From Streptomyces lanatus (GTDB taxonomy: Bacteria; Actinomycetota; Actinomycetes; Streptomycetales; Streptomycetaceae), in the NCBI RefSeq assembly GCF_014655715.1, contig NZ_BNBM01000022.1:62001-126000 (forward strand): 64,000 bases of DNA, in the 5' to 3' direction. Position numbers and translations under genes: made by a program. Shown here in pieces: positions 37,381 through 44,749 of this stretch. A model generated the notes under the pieces. It had not been told where the DNA came from. It saw only the letters and a program-made list of their open reading frames with translations, and made no database searches. Every line of letters begins with the position of its first letter. The first letter of the stretch is position 1.

Positions 37381-38040
37381 CTATCCGGTGATCCCGTACG
37401 GTTCCGGGTCACGCCAGCGTTCGAACGGCCGGTCAATCGTGTACTTGCCGTCGTCCCCGAGAACGAGCATCCGCATCTCGGCGTTCCCCGGGTTCGACAG
37501 CGACTCGAATTCCGCGACCGTCCAGTGGAACCAGCGCATGCAGAACAGCCGCATGGCCAGTCCATGGGTCACGAGCAGCACGTTCGACGGGTGATCGGGC
37601 GCCTCGAAGCTGCGGTAAAGGCTCTCCAGGAAGTTGCCGACCCGGTCGTACACGTCGGCGCCGGACTCGCCCTGGGCGAAGCGGTAGAAGAAGTGGCCGT
37701 AGGCATCCCGGTAGGACTTCTGGAGGCGTACGTCGTCGCGGTCCTGCCAGTTCCCCCAGTCCTGCTCCCGCAGGCGGGGCTCCTCACGTACCCGTATGAG
37801 CTCGGGGTCCAGGTGGAAGGCCCGCAGCGTCTCGTGCGTGCGGCGATAAGGCGAGACGTACACGCTGACGCGCTCGCGGCCGAACACCTCCCGCAGACGT
37901 TTACCGGTCTCCTCCGCCTGCCGCCAGCCCCGCTCGGTCAGGGCCAGCGCGTGGTCGGGCTCACGCTCGTAAACGGTGTCATCAACATTGCCCGTTGACT
38001 CCCCGTGTCGGACAAGGACGATGCGCCGTGGTCGTGCCAT
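37381..38040 (-). CDS. Histidine phosphatase (phosphoglycerate mutase-like) family protein
   Basis: A 219-aa enzyme with the phosphohistidine motif RHGEST at residues 11-16, the acid-base region EEPRLREQDWGNWQ and the second histidine in LLVTHGLAMRLF. It removes phosphate from an unknown small molecule or protein. First gene of a probable operon with the ADP-ribosylglycohydrolase gene, which begins 12 bp after its stop. Confidence 0.92.
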   Translation of the reverse strand: MARPRRIVLVRHGESTGNVDDTVYEREPDHALALTERGWRQAEETGKRLREVFGRERVSVYVSPYRRTHETLRAFHLDPELIRVREEPRLREQDWGNWQDRDDVRLQKSYRDAYGHFFYRFAQGESGADVYDRVGNFLESLYRSFEAPDHPSNVLLVTHGLAMRLFCMRWFHWTVAEFESLSNPGNAEMRMLVLGDDGKYTIDRPFERWRDPEPYGITG

Positions 38041-38159
38041 GCCAAAACCCTAGATCGACCGACGGCAGATCGAGCACTCGTACGGGCTCCATACGGCGTA
38101 GGTCACACATTTACTGCATCACGAGTCACATTGAGGCACACGCGTAGCGGGTCCGGATT

Positions 38160-38765
38160 TCAAACCGTCCAGGTGGCTTCGAGCTCCACGATGTCACCCG
38201 TAAGGGCCGCGACATCCGCCTCCGTCTGGGCCCTCAGCGCCAGCCGCTCCACGCGCTCGGTGCGGTACTTGCCGTGTTCCGCGGCCGACTGCCACATCGA
38301 CAGCACCAGGAACTCATGCCCCGGTGCCTCACCGAACAGCCCGCGGACCATACCGGGAGATCCGGCCATGGCAGGATTCCAGACCTTCTCCTGCATGAGC
38401 GTGAAGTGCTCGGCCCGGTCTTCATGGATACGGCAGTGGGCCACCCGGACGAGGTCCGCGTCGGTGAAACGCGGCTCGAAGCCGGTCTTCACATCGAAGC
38501 GGTAGTCGAAGAGCTTGACCTGCGCGTCCTTGAAGGTGCCCGACTGGGCCACCGCCAGTCTGTCGTGAGAGCGGGCCATGAAGGAGTCGTAGAAGGAGCG
38601 GCTCTCCCAGAACGAGAAGACATGCGCCACCCCCTGCCGCCCCCGGCTCCAGCCACCCCCCTGCCCCCGAAATCCCGGCTCCCCCAGAAGCCCCGCCCAT
38701 TTTCGCTGCCCCCGCTCGAAACCGCGGCGGTCCACCACGGTGCAGCGAATCCACTTGACCAGCAC
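38160..38765 (-). CDS. DUF4937 (YdbC-like) domain protein
   Basis: A 201-aa protein starting VLVKWIRCTVVDRRGFERGQ. It looks like two tandem dimeric alpha/beta-barrel (ABM-like) halves: HVFSFWESRSFYDSFMARSH in the first and AEHFTLMQEKVWNPAMAG with FLVLSMWQSAAEHGKY in the second. YdbC-like proteins have no firm function; a small-molecule or heme-related role is possible. GTG 38765 is chosen at the family start; the ribosome site is weak. Divergent from the terD-like gene. Confidence 0.8.
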   Translation of the reverse strand: MLVKWIRCTVVDRRGFERGQRKWAGLLGEPGFRGQGGGWSRGRQGVAHVFSFWESRSFYDSFMARSHDRLAVAQSGTFKDAQVKLFDYRFDVKTGFEPRFTDADLVRVAHCRIHEDRAEHFTLMQEKVWNPAMAGSPGMVRGLFGEAPGHEFLVLSMWQSAAEHGKYRTERVERLALRAQTEADVAALTGDIVELEATWTV

Positions 38766-38921
38766 CGCGCCATGGTAAGGCCACTCGGCGTGGCGTCGGT
38801 CACGCTCGGCCGCAGAGCTCACCGGCGCGCGATCCCACGCGCGTGGCAGGATGGACAACCGGCCTTGTCCACGGGGCAGTTCGGACTGAGGGCATACGCG
38901 TTACGGGGAAGGGGAAGCCTG

Positions 38922-39455
38922 GTGAACGCCATCAACAAGGGGATCCGGAAGGTCGAGATCTCACTCAAGTGGGACCCGAGTCCGGCCGGACAACCGCCCA
39001 CCGATCTCGACATAGTCGCCGCGACCTATCTGGCGAGCGATCCCTACGGCGATCCCGCCTACGTGGTGCACTTCGACAGCCGTTCTCCTGACGGCACCAT
39101 CTACCTCAACCGGGACAGCAAGGACGGCAAGGGCTTCGGCTGGGACGAGGTGCTGACCGTGGAGCTCGACCGGCTCGACAGCCGGTACGCGCGCGTGATG
39201 GTCGGCGTCGTGATCCAGCAGCACCCGGCGGAGCGCACCTTCGTCAGCGTCATCAAGCCCGCCCTGCGCATCCGCGAGGGCTACACCGTCATGGCCGAGG
39301 ACGACTTCGGCGGCGTGCTCGGGGCGACTGCGGCCACGGTCGCGGAGTTCGTACGCGAGGGATCGAACACGTGGGGTTTCCACTCGGGCATCCACGGTTT
39401 CGAGGACGACCCGGCGACGTTCACCGCGGTCATGGGCAGGGCTCGCCAGCCCTGA
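38922..39455 (+). CDS. TerD domain protein
   Basis: A 177-aa stress protein of the TerD family, which binds calcium and is linked to tellurite and other stress resistance. Visible family parts are INKGIRKVEISLKWDPSPAG, DLDIVAATY and VLTVELDRLDSRYARVMVGV. GTG 38922 follows AAGGGGAAG. Stand-alone, without the other ter genes in the window. It ends about 65 bp before a hairpin shared with convergent nrdJ. Confidence 0.9.
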   Translation: MNAINKGIRKVEISLKWDPSPAGQPPTDLDIVAATYLASDPYGDPAYVVHFDSRSPDGTIYLNRDSKDGKGFGWDEVLTVELDRLDSRYARVMVGVVIQQHPAERTFVSVIKPALRIREGYTVMAEDDFGGVLGATAATVAEFVREGSNTWGFHSGIHGFEDDPATFTAVMGRARQP

Positions 39456-39521
39456 GCCAGCCCTGAGAGTGGCTCGCACACGCGCGTGGACGTAACTCGC
39501 CCCCGCGCGGGCCGTACAACG

Positions 39522-39556
39522 AGGAGGGGCGCCGACATGTCGTCGACACCCCTCCT
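39522..39556. terminator. Bidirectional hairpin between terD-like gene and nrdJ
   Basis: AGGAGGGG (39522-39529) pairs with CCCCTCCT (39549-39556), with extra partial pairing inside the loop, and TT follows on the plus strand. It lies between two convergent genes. Confidence 0.7.
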
Positions 39557-39600
39557 TTGAGCTATCTGCCGTCAGAGCCCATCAGGGCCGCCCGGCAGGA

Positions 39601-42495
39601 TCAGCTGCAGCCACTGGTCGAGCCGCAGCCCTCGCAGATGTAGCAGGAGCCGGCCCGCTGCATCTTCGTGCCGCAGGAGAAGCAGAGCGGGGCGTCGGCC
39701 TGGATGCCCAGTTGCATCTCCACGAGCTCGGCGCTGGTGTGCGCCTGCTGCGGTGCGGGCTTCGGCGCGCTGGCCTCGGCCTTCGGCGTGGCGACGGCCT
39801 TCAGCTCCTGGGCGCGCGGCGCCGACTGGGCCAGGCCCTCGACGTCGACCTCGTCCTCGTTGGGCTCGTAGGAGCCCGTCTCGAGGTGACGCTGACGCTC
39901 CTCGGCGGAGTGGATGCCGAGCGCGGAGCGCGTCTCGAACGGCAGGAAGTCCAGCGCCAGGCGGCGGAAGATGTAGTCGACGATCGACTGCGCCATCCGC
40001 ACATCCGGGTCGTCCGTCATGCCGGCCGGCTCGAAGCGCATGTTCGTGAACTTCGAGACGTACGTCTCCAGCGGCACGCCGTACTGGAGGCCGACGGAGA
40101 CCGCGATCGAGAAGGCGTCCATCATGCCCGCGAGCGTCGAGCCCTGCTTGGACATCTTCAGGAAGACCTCGCCGAGACCGTCGTCCGGGTAGGAGTTGGC
40201 GGTCATGTAGCCCTCGGCGCCGCCGACGGTGAAGGACGTGGTGATGCCGGGACGGCCCTTCGGGAGGCGCTTGCGGACCGGGCGGTACTCGACGACCTTC
40301 TCGACCGTCTCACGGATGGTGGCCTCGGCCTTCTCCGTGATCTCGGTCTTCTCCTTCTCCTTGGTCTTCGCGGAGAGAGGCTGGCCGACCTTGCAGTTGT
40401 CGCGGTAGATGGCGAGCGCCTTGACGCCCATCTTCCAGGCCTCGAAGTAGATCTCCTCGACCTCCTCGACGGTCGCCGACTCCGGCATGTTGACCGTCTT
40501 GGACAGGGCGCCGGAGATCCACGGCTGGATCGCGGCCATCATGCGGACGTGGCCCATCGCGGAGATGGAGCGCTCGCCCATGGCGCAGTCGAACACCTCG
40601 TAGTGCTCGTGCTTGAGGCCCGGGGCGTCGACGACATTGCCGTGGTCGGCGATGTGGGCGACGATCGCCTCGATCTGCTCCTCCTGGTAGCCCAGGCGGC
40701 GCAGGGCCTGCGGGACGGTGCCGTTGACGATCTGCATCGAGCCGCCGCCGACCAGCTTCTTGAACTTGACCAGCGCGAGGTCGGGCTCAAGACCGGTGGT
40801 GTCGCAGGACATCGCCAGACCGATGGTGCCGGTCGGGGCGATGACGGACGCCTGGGAGTTACGGAAACCGTTCTTCTCACCAAGGCGCTGCACGTCCTGC
40901 CAGGCCTCCGTGGCGGCGGCCCAGATCGGCGTGTCGAGGTCGTCCATGCGGACGGCCTTGCCGTTTGCGTCGGCGTGCTGCTTCATGACGCGCAGGTGCG
41001 GCGTCGCGTTGCGGGCGTAGCCGTCGTACGGGCCGACGACCGCGGCGAGTTCGGCGGAACGGCGGTACGACGTGCCGGTCATCAGGGAGGTGATGGCACC
41101 GGCCAGGGCACGGCCGCCGTCCGAGTCGTACGCGTGGCCGGTCGCCATCAGCAGGGCGCCGAGGTTGGCGTAGCCGATGCCGAGCTGGCGGAACGCGCGC
41201 GTGTTCTCACCGATCTTCTGCGTCGGGAAGTCCGCGAAGCAGATGGAGATGTCCATCGCGGTGATGACGAGCTCGACGACCTTCGCGAAGCGCTCGACGT
41301 CGAAGGACTGGTTGCCCTTGCCGTCGTCCTTGAGGAACTTCATCAGGTTCAGCGAGGCGAGGTTGCAGGACGTGTTGTCCAGGTGCATGTACTCGCTGCA
41401 CGGGTTCGAGCCGTTGATACGGCCGGACTCCGGGCACGTGTGCCAGTGATTGATGGTGTCGTCGTACTGGATGCCGGGGTCGGCGCAGGCCCAGGCGGCC
41501 TCGGCCATCTTGCGGAACAGGGCCTTGGCGTCGACCTCTTCGATGACCTCGCCGGTCATACGGGAGGTCAGGCCGAACTTGCCGCCCGACTCGACCGCCT
41601 TCATGAACGTGTCGTTCACACGGACCGAGTTGTTGGCGTTCTGGTACTGGACGGACGTGATGTCGTCGCCGCCCAGGTCCATGTCGAAGCCCGCGTCGCG
41701 CAGGGCGCGGATCTTCTCCTCTTCCTTCACCTTGGTCTCGATGAAGTCCTCGATGTCGGGGTGGTCGACGTCGAGGATGACCATCTTGGCGGCGCGACGC
41801 GTGGCGCCACCCGACTTGATCGTTCCTGCGGAGGCGTCGGCACCACGCATGAAGGAGACCGGACCGGAGGCGTTGCCGCCGGAGGAGAGAAGCTCCTTGG
41901 AGGAGCGGATGCGGGAGAGGTTCAGGCCGGCGCCGGAGCCGCCCTTGAAGATCATGCCCTCTTCCTTGTACCAGTCGAGGATCGACTCCATGGAGTCGTC
42001 GACGGCCAGGATGAAGCAGGCCGAGACCTGCTGCGGCTGGGGCGTGCCTACGTTGAACCACACAGGGCTGTTGAAGCTGAAGATCTGGTGCAGGAGGGCG
42101 TACGCCAGCTCGTGCTCGAAGATCTCGGCGTCGGCGGGCGAAGCGAAGTACTTGTAGTCCTCGCCGGCCTTCCGATACGTCTTCACAATGCGGTCGATGA
42201 GCTGCTTGAGGCTTACCTCGCGCTGCGGGGTGCCGACGGCACCGCGGAAGTACTTGCTGGTGACGATGTTGACCGCGTTCACCGACCAGAAGTCGGGGAA
42301 CTCGACGCCGCGCTGTTCGAAGTTCACAGAGCCGTCGCGCCAGTTGGTCATGACGACGTCACGGCGCTCCCAGGCCACCTCGTCGTACGGGTGCACGCCG
42401 GGGGTGGTGTGGATGCGCTCGATACGCAGTCCCTTGGTCGCCTTGGTGCCCTTGGCGCGGGAACTCCGTGCCGGACCGCTCGCCGTCTCTGTCAT
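39601..42495 (-). CDS. nrdJ: Vitamin B12-dependent (class II) ribonucleoside-diphosphate reductase
   Basis: A 964-aa adenosylcobalamin-dependent reductase making deoxynucleotides with or without oxygen. Features: FNSPVWFNVGTPQPQQVSAC near the N-terminal catalytic region, the substrate site NGSNPCSEYMHLDNTSCNLA, SVIAPTGTIGLAMSCDTTGL, and a Cys-rich C-terminal end (CFSCGTKMQRAGSCYICEGC) that should carry reducing thiols. ATG 42495 follows GGGAGGCGGC. Downstream of nrdR in one operon (164-bp gap). Confidence 0.97.
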   Translation of the reverse strand: MTETASGPARSSRAKGTKATKGLRIERIHTTPGVHPYDEVAWERRDVVMTNWRDGSVNFEQRGVEFPDFWSVNAVNIVTSKYFRGAVGTPQREVSLKQLIDRIVKTYRKAGEDYKYFASPADAEIFEHELAYALLHQIFSFNSPVWFNVGTPQPQQVSACFILAVDDSMESILDWYKEEGMIFKGGSGAGLNLSRIRSSKELLSSGGNASGPVSFMRGADASAGTIKSGGATRRAAKMVILDVDHPDIEDFIETKVKEEEKIRALRDAGFDMDLGGDDITSVQYQNANNSVRVNDTFMKAVESGGKFGLTSRMTGEVIEEVDAKALFRKMAEAAWACADPGIQYDDTINHWHTCPESGRINGSNPCSEYMHLDNTSCNLASLNLMKFLKDDGKGNQSFDVERFAKVVELVITAMDISICFADFPTQKIGENTRAFRQLGIGYANLGALLMATGHAYDSDGGRALAGAITSLMTGTSYRRSAELAAVVGPYDGYARNATPHLRVMKQHADANGKAVRMDDLDTPIWAAATEAWQDVQRLGEKNGFRNSQASVIAPTGTIGLAMSCDTTGLEPDLALVKFKKLVGGGSMQIVNGTVPQALRRLGYQEEQIEAIVAHIADHGNVVDAPGLKHEHYEVFDCAMGERSISAMGHVRMMAAIQPWISGALSKTVNMPESATVEEVEEIYFEAWKMGVKALAIYRDNCKVGQPLSAKTKEKEKTEITEKAEATIRETVEKVVEYRPVRKRLPKGRPGITTSFTVGGAEGYMTANSYPDDGLGEVFLKMSKQGSTLAGMMDAFSIAVSVGLQYGVPLETYVSKFTNMRFEPAGMTDDPDVRMAQSIVDYIFRRLALDFLPFETRSALGIHSAEERQRHLETGSYEPNEDEVDVEGLAQSAPRAQELKAVATPKAEASAPKPAPQQAHTSAELVEMQLGIQADAPLCFSCGTKMQRAGSCYICEGCGSTSGCS

Positions 42496-42659
42496 GCCGC
42501 CTCCCTGTACGGGCTAAAACGCCCTGAAGTGCCCCGATGTTCCCTGTGGCACGTGTTCTGTCTATTGCTGCGGGCACCCTCTGGTCGCCGCCCGCAGCAG
42601 GTCTTGTGTCGCCGCCCTCTCGGCCGGATCCGGGGTCTGACGCCTGGATCCGGCTCGCC

Positions 42660-43226
42660 CTATTCGGCGGCGTTGGCGGGTACGGGGACCTGTGCAGTCC
42701 CTCCGGACCCGCGCTCGTCTTCCTGGCCCCCCGTGACTGCGTCCACAACGGCTTCGCGGTCGTCGTCGTCCGCGGCCCGCCCCGTCGCCTCCCTCAGTTC
42801 CGCGATCGCGGCCTCGAAGTCCTCGAGCGAGTCGAAGGCCCGGTAGACGGAGGCGAATCGCAGAAAGGCGACGAGGTCGAGCTCTTGCAACGGGCCGAGT
42901 ATGGCCAGCCCCACGTCGTGGGTGGTCAGCTCGGCGCTTCCGGTGGCCCGCACCGCCTCCTCGACCCGTTGGCCGAGCTGGGCGAGCGCGTCCTCGGTGA
43001 CAGGTCGTCCCTGGCATGCCTTGCGCACGCCATTGATGACCTTGGTACGGCTGAACGGCTCGGTGACTCCGGACCGCTTGATCACCATCAGCGAGCATGT
43101 CTCCACCGTCGTGAAACGACGGGAGCAGTCAGGACACTGGCGGCGCCTGCGGATCGATGTGCCGTCGTCGGTCGTACGGCTGTCGACGACACGACTGTCG
43201 GGGTGCCTGCAGAAGGGACAGTGCAT
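42660..43226 (-). CDS. nrdR: Transcriptional repressor NrdR
   Basis: A 188-aa repressor of ribonucleotide reductase genes. Zinc ribbon Cys3, Cys6, Cys31 and Cys34 (CPFC...CPDC), then an ATP-cone domain (VIKRSGVTEPFSRTKVING and VYRAFDSLEDFEAAIAEL) that senses ATP/dATP. The acidic/Gly-rich tail is a Streptomyces-type extension. ATG 43226 follows GAGGAGGG. Co-directional with nrdJ, and its own promoter carries two NrdR-box-like sites, so the operon should be autoregulated. Confidence 0.95.
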   Translation of the reverse strand: MHCPFCRHPDSRVVDSRTTDDGTSIRRRRQCPDCSRRFTTVETCSLMVIKRSGVTEPFSRTKVINGVRKACQGRPVTEDALAQLGQRVEEAVRATGSAELTTHDVGLAILGPLQELDLVAFLRFASVYRAFDSLEDFEAAIAELREATGRAADDDDREAVVDAVTGGQEDERGSGGTAQVPVPANAAE

Positions 43227-43333
43227 AACTCCAACCCTCCTCACAGCAGACTCAATAGCCTCGCCAGGCCTCATGGGCCCCGCGAAGCAGCCCCAAGCAT
43301 AGGCGATCTCCGAGGGTCTGAAGACCGGGGGGA

Positions 43334-43346
43334 CCACAACTTCTGG
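43334..43346 (-). promoter_or_regulatory. NrdR box 2 (promoter-distal copy)
   Basis: CCACAACTTCTGG, an imperfect palindrome starting exactly 31 bp from box 1. It is less symmetric than box 1. Confidence 0.6.
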
Positions 43347-43364
43347 GCTGCTGCTGCAATCCAA

Positions 43365-43377
43365 CCACTAGATGTGG
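43365..43377 (-). promoter_or_regulatory. NrdR box 1
   Basis: CCACTAGATGTGG, a near-palindrome 139 bp upstream of the nrdR start. NrdR boxes occur as pairs about three helical turns apart; here the pair is 31 bp apart, which fits cooperative binding and autoregulation of nrdR-nrdJ. Confidence 0.7.
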
Positions 43378-43714
43378 GGATTGGCTCATACATCCAAGCC
43401 GTACGCGCGTGTCGCACGAGCATCGGCACGCGCCACGCCGTCGCACCGGCGCTCCACACTCATGGCCGCACAGCCGTATCGCTGCGACACATAGGGAGAT
43501 ACCGTGAGCGCCGCACGGAGGGGACGTGGGACTCCCGCACAGATGGGGGTCGATTCCCGGTTGAACTGATCCCGGATGGCAGACTGGGGCAACAACCCAC
43601 GAGGTCGTACCCCGGCGGTGAAGAGTACAACAATGGGCCCTTTTGCCCGCCGGTCAGGTCGTCAGCCATACACCCCGACACGCGATCACGTAAGCCGATT
43701 CGCGATTTTTCACT
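43378..43714. other. Remainder of the nrdR/lexA divergent region
   Basis: 337 bp without a believable gene. It lies between the NrdR boxes and the SOS box. No B12-riboswitch box was found on the nrdR side. Confidence 0.4.
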
Positions 43715-43728
43715 CGAACGTGTGTTTG
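43715..43728 (+). promoter_or_regulatory. SOS (LexA) box
   Basis: CGAAC-GTGT-GTTTG matches the Gram-positive LexA consensus CGAAC-N4-GTTYG. It overlaps the first bases of the lexA -35, giving the expected negative autoregulation. Confidence 0.9.
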
Positions 43729-43755
43729 GCGCAACCTTTCGAAAGCAACTACCGT
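43726..43755 (+). promoter_or_regulatory. lexA promoter
   Basis: TTGGCG (43726-43731), 18-bp spacer, TACCGT (43750-43755); the start codon is 33 bp downstream of the -10. Good match to the vegetative consensus. Confidence 0.7.
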
Positions 43756-43788
43756 TGTGCAGCAGGGAGACCATCGAGAGGGGCCGAC

Positions 43789-44568
43789 GTGACCACCACC
43801 GCAGACAGTGCCACCATCACTGCCCAGGACCGCTCCCAGGGCCGACTCGAGCCGGTGCATGCGATGAACGAATCCATGAGTCCCGAGGGACACAAGCGCT
43901 CCCTACCGGGGCGACCTCCCGGCATCCGGGCGGACAGCTCGGGACTCACCGACCGGCAGCGCCGAGTGATCGAGGTCATCAGGGATTCCGTGCAGCGGCG
44001 TGGCTATCCGCCGTCGATGCGGGAGATCGGCCAGGCCGTCGGCCTGTCCAGCACATCCTCGGTCGCACACCAGCTGATGGCACTGGAGCGCAAGGGCTTC
44101 CTCCGCCGCGACCCGCACCGTCCGCGCGCGTACGAGGTGCGCGGCTCCGACCAGGCCGCCTCCGTGCAGCCCACGGACACCGCCGGCAAGCCCGCCGCGT
44201 CGTACGTCCCGCTGGTCGGCCGTATCGCCGCCGGTGGCCCCATTCTCGCCGAGGAGTCCGTCGAGGACGTCTTCCCCCTCCCCCGGCAGCTGGTCGGTGA
44301 CGGCGAGCTGTTCGTGCTGAAGGTCGTCGGTGACTCGATGATCGAGGCCGCGATCTGCGACGGCGACTGGGTCACGGTCCGGCGCCAGCCGGTCGCCGAG
44401 AACGGCGACATCGTGGCCGCGATGCTCGACGGCGAGGCCACCGTGAAGCGCTTCAAGCGCGAGGACGGCCACGTCTGGCTCCTTCCGCACAACGCGGCAT
44501 ATGAGCCGATCCCGGGTGACGACGCGACCATCCTGGGCAAGGTGGTGGCAGTGCTGCGGCGCGTGTGA
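43789..44568 (+). CDS. lexA: SOS repressor LexA
   Basis: A 259-aa self-cleaving repressor. The N-terminal extension is typical of Streptomyces; the winged helix is LTDRQRRVIEVIRDSVQRRG and EIGQAVGLSSTSSVAHQL. The cleavage site is Ala148-Gly149 in GRIAAGGPILAE, with catalytic Ser183 (VVGDSMIEA) and Lys220 (GEATVKRF). RecA filaments trigger cleavage on DNA damage. GTG 43789 follows GAGAGGGG; an in-frame ATG at codon 26 is the alternative start. Divergent from nrdR, which ties DNA repair and dNTP supply together in one region. Confidence 0.97.
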   Translation: MTTTADSATITAQDRSQGRLEPVHAMNESMSPEGHKRSLPGRPPGIRADSSGLTDRQRRVIEVIRDSVQRRGYPPSMREIGQAVGLSSTSSVAHQLMALERKGFLRRDPHRPRAYEVRGSDQAASVQPTDTAGKPAASYVPLVGRIAAGGPILAEESVEDVFPLPRQLVGDGELFVLKVVGDSMIEAAICDGDWVTVRRQPVAENGDIVAAMLDGEATVKRFKREDGHVWLLPHNAAYEPIPGDDATILGKVVAVLRRV

Positions 44569-44609
44569 CGGCTGCGGCGGGCGACGTCTGAAGACATCGC
44601 CCCCTGACC

Positions 44610-44643
44610 GGGCCCCGGGACCCCTGCGCCGGTTCCGGGGCCC
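44610..44643 (+). terminator. lexA terminator hairpin
   Basis: GGGCCCCGG (44610-44618) and CCGGGGCCC (44635-44643), perfect 9-bp stem with a 16-nt loop, 41 bp after the lexA stop. Confidence 0.7.
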
Positions 44644-44690
44644 TGTGCTGTTCCGGTCCGCGAAGTGCGGGAACCCGGCGGCAGGCGGAT

Positions 44691-44710
44691 TTTGGATCAG
44701 TTTGGATCAG
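44691..44710 (+). repeat. Tandem 10-bp direct repeat
   Basis: TTTGGATCAG is repeated twice without spacer between the two hairpins downstream of lexA. It is AT-richer than its surroundings. Function unknown. Confidence 0.6.
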
Positions 44711-44747
44711 TGGTTAGCCTGTCGCGGGTCCGCGACAGGCTAACCAC
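44710..44747. terminator. 17-bp perfect bidirectional terminator between lexA and dinG
   Basis: GTGGTTAGCCTGTCGCG (44710-44726) pairs perfectly with 44731-44747 over a GGTC loop, ending 2 bp before the dinG stop codon. It serves dinG and backs up the lexA terminator. Confidence 0.9.
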
Positions 44748-44749
44748 GA

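Noticed and set aside
39712..42846. A 1044-codon plus-strand frame opposite nrdJ
   Set aside because: Antisense shadow of a certain gene in high-GC DNA; its residue mix (Leu/Val/Asp/Gly/Arg runs) is typical of such shadows.
43227..43364. B12 riboswitch before nrdR-nrdJ
   Set aside because: No B12 box or matching helices were seen in the leader; from memory the riboswitch in Streptomyces belongs to the class I nrdABS operon.
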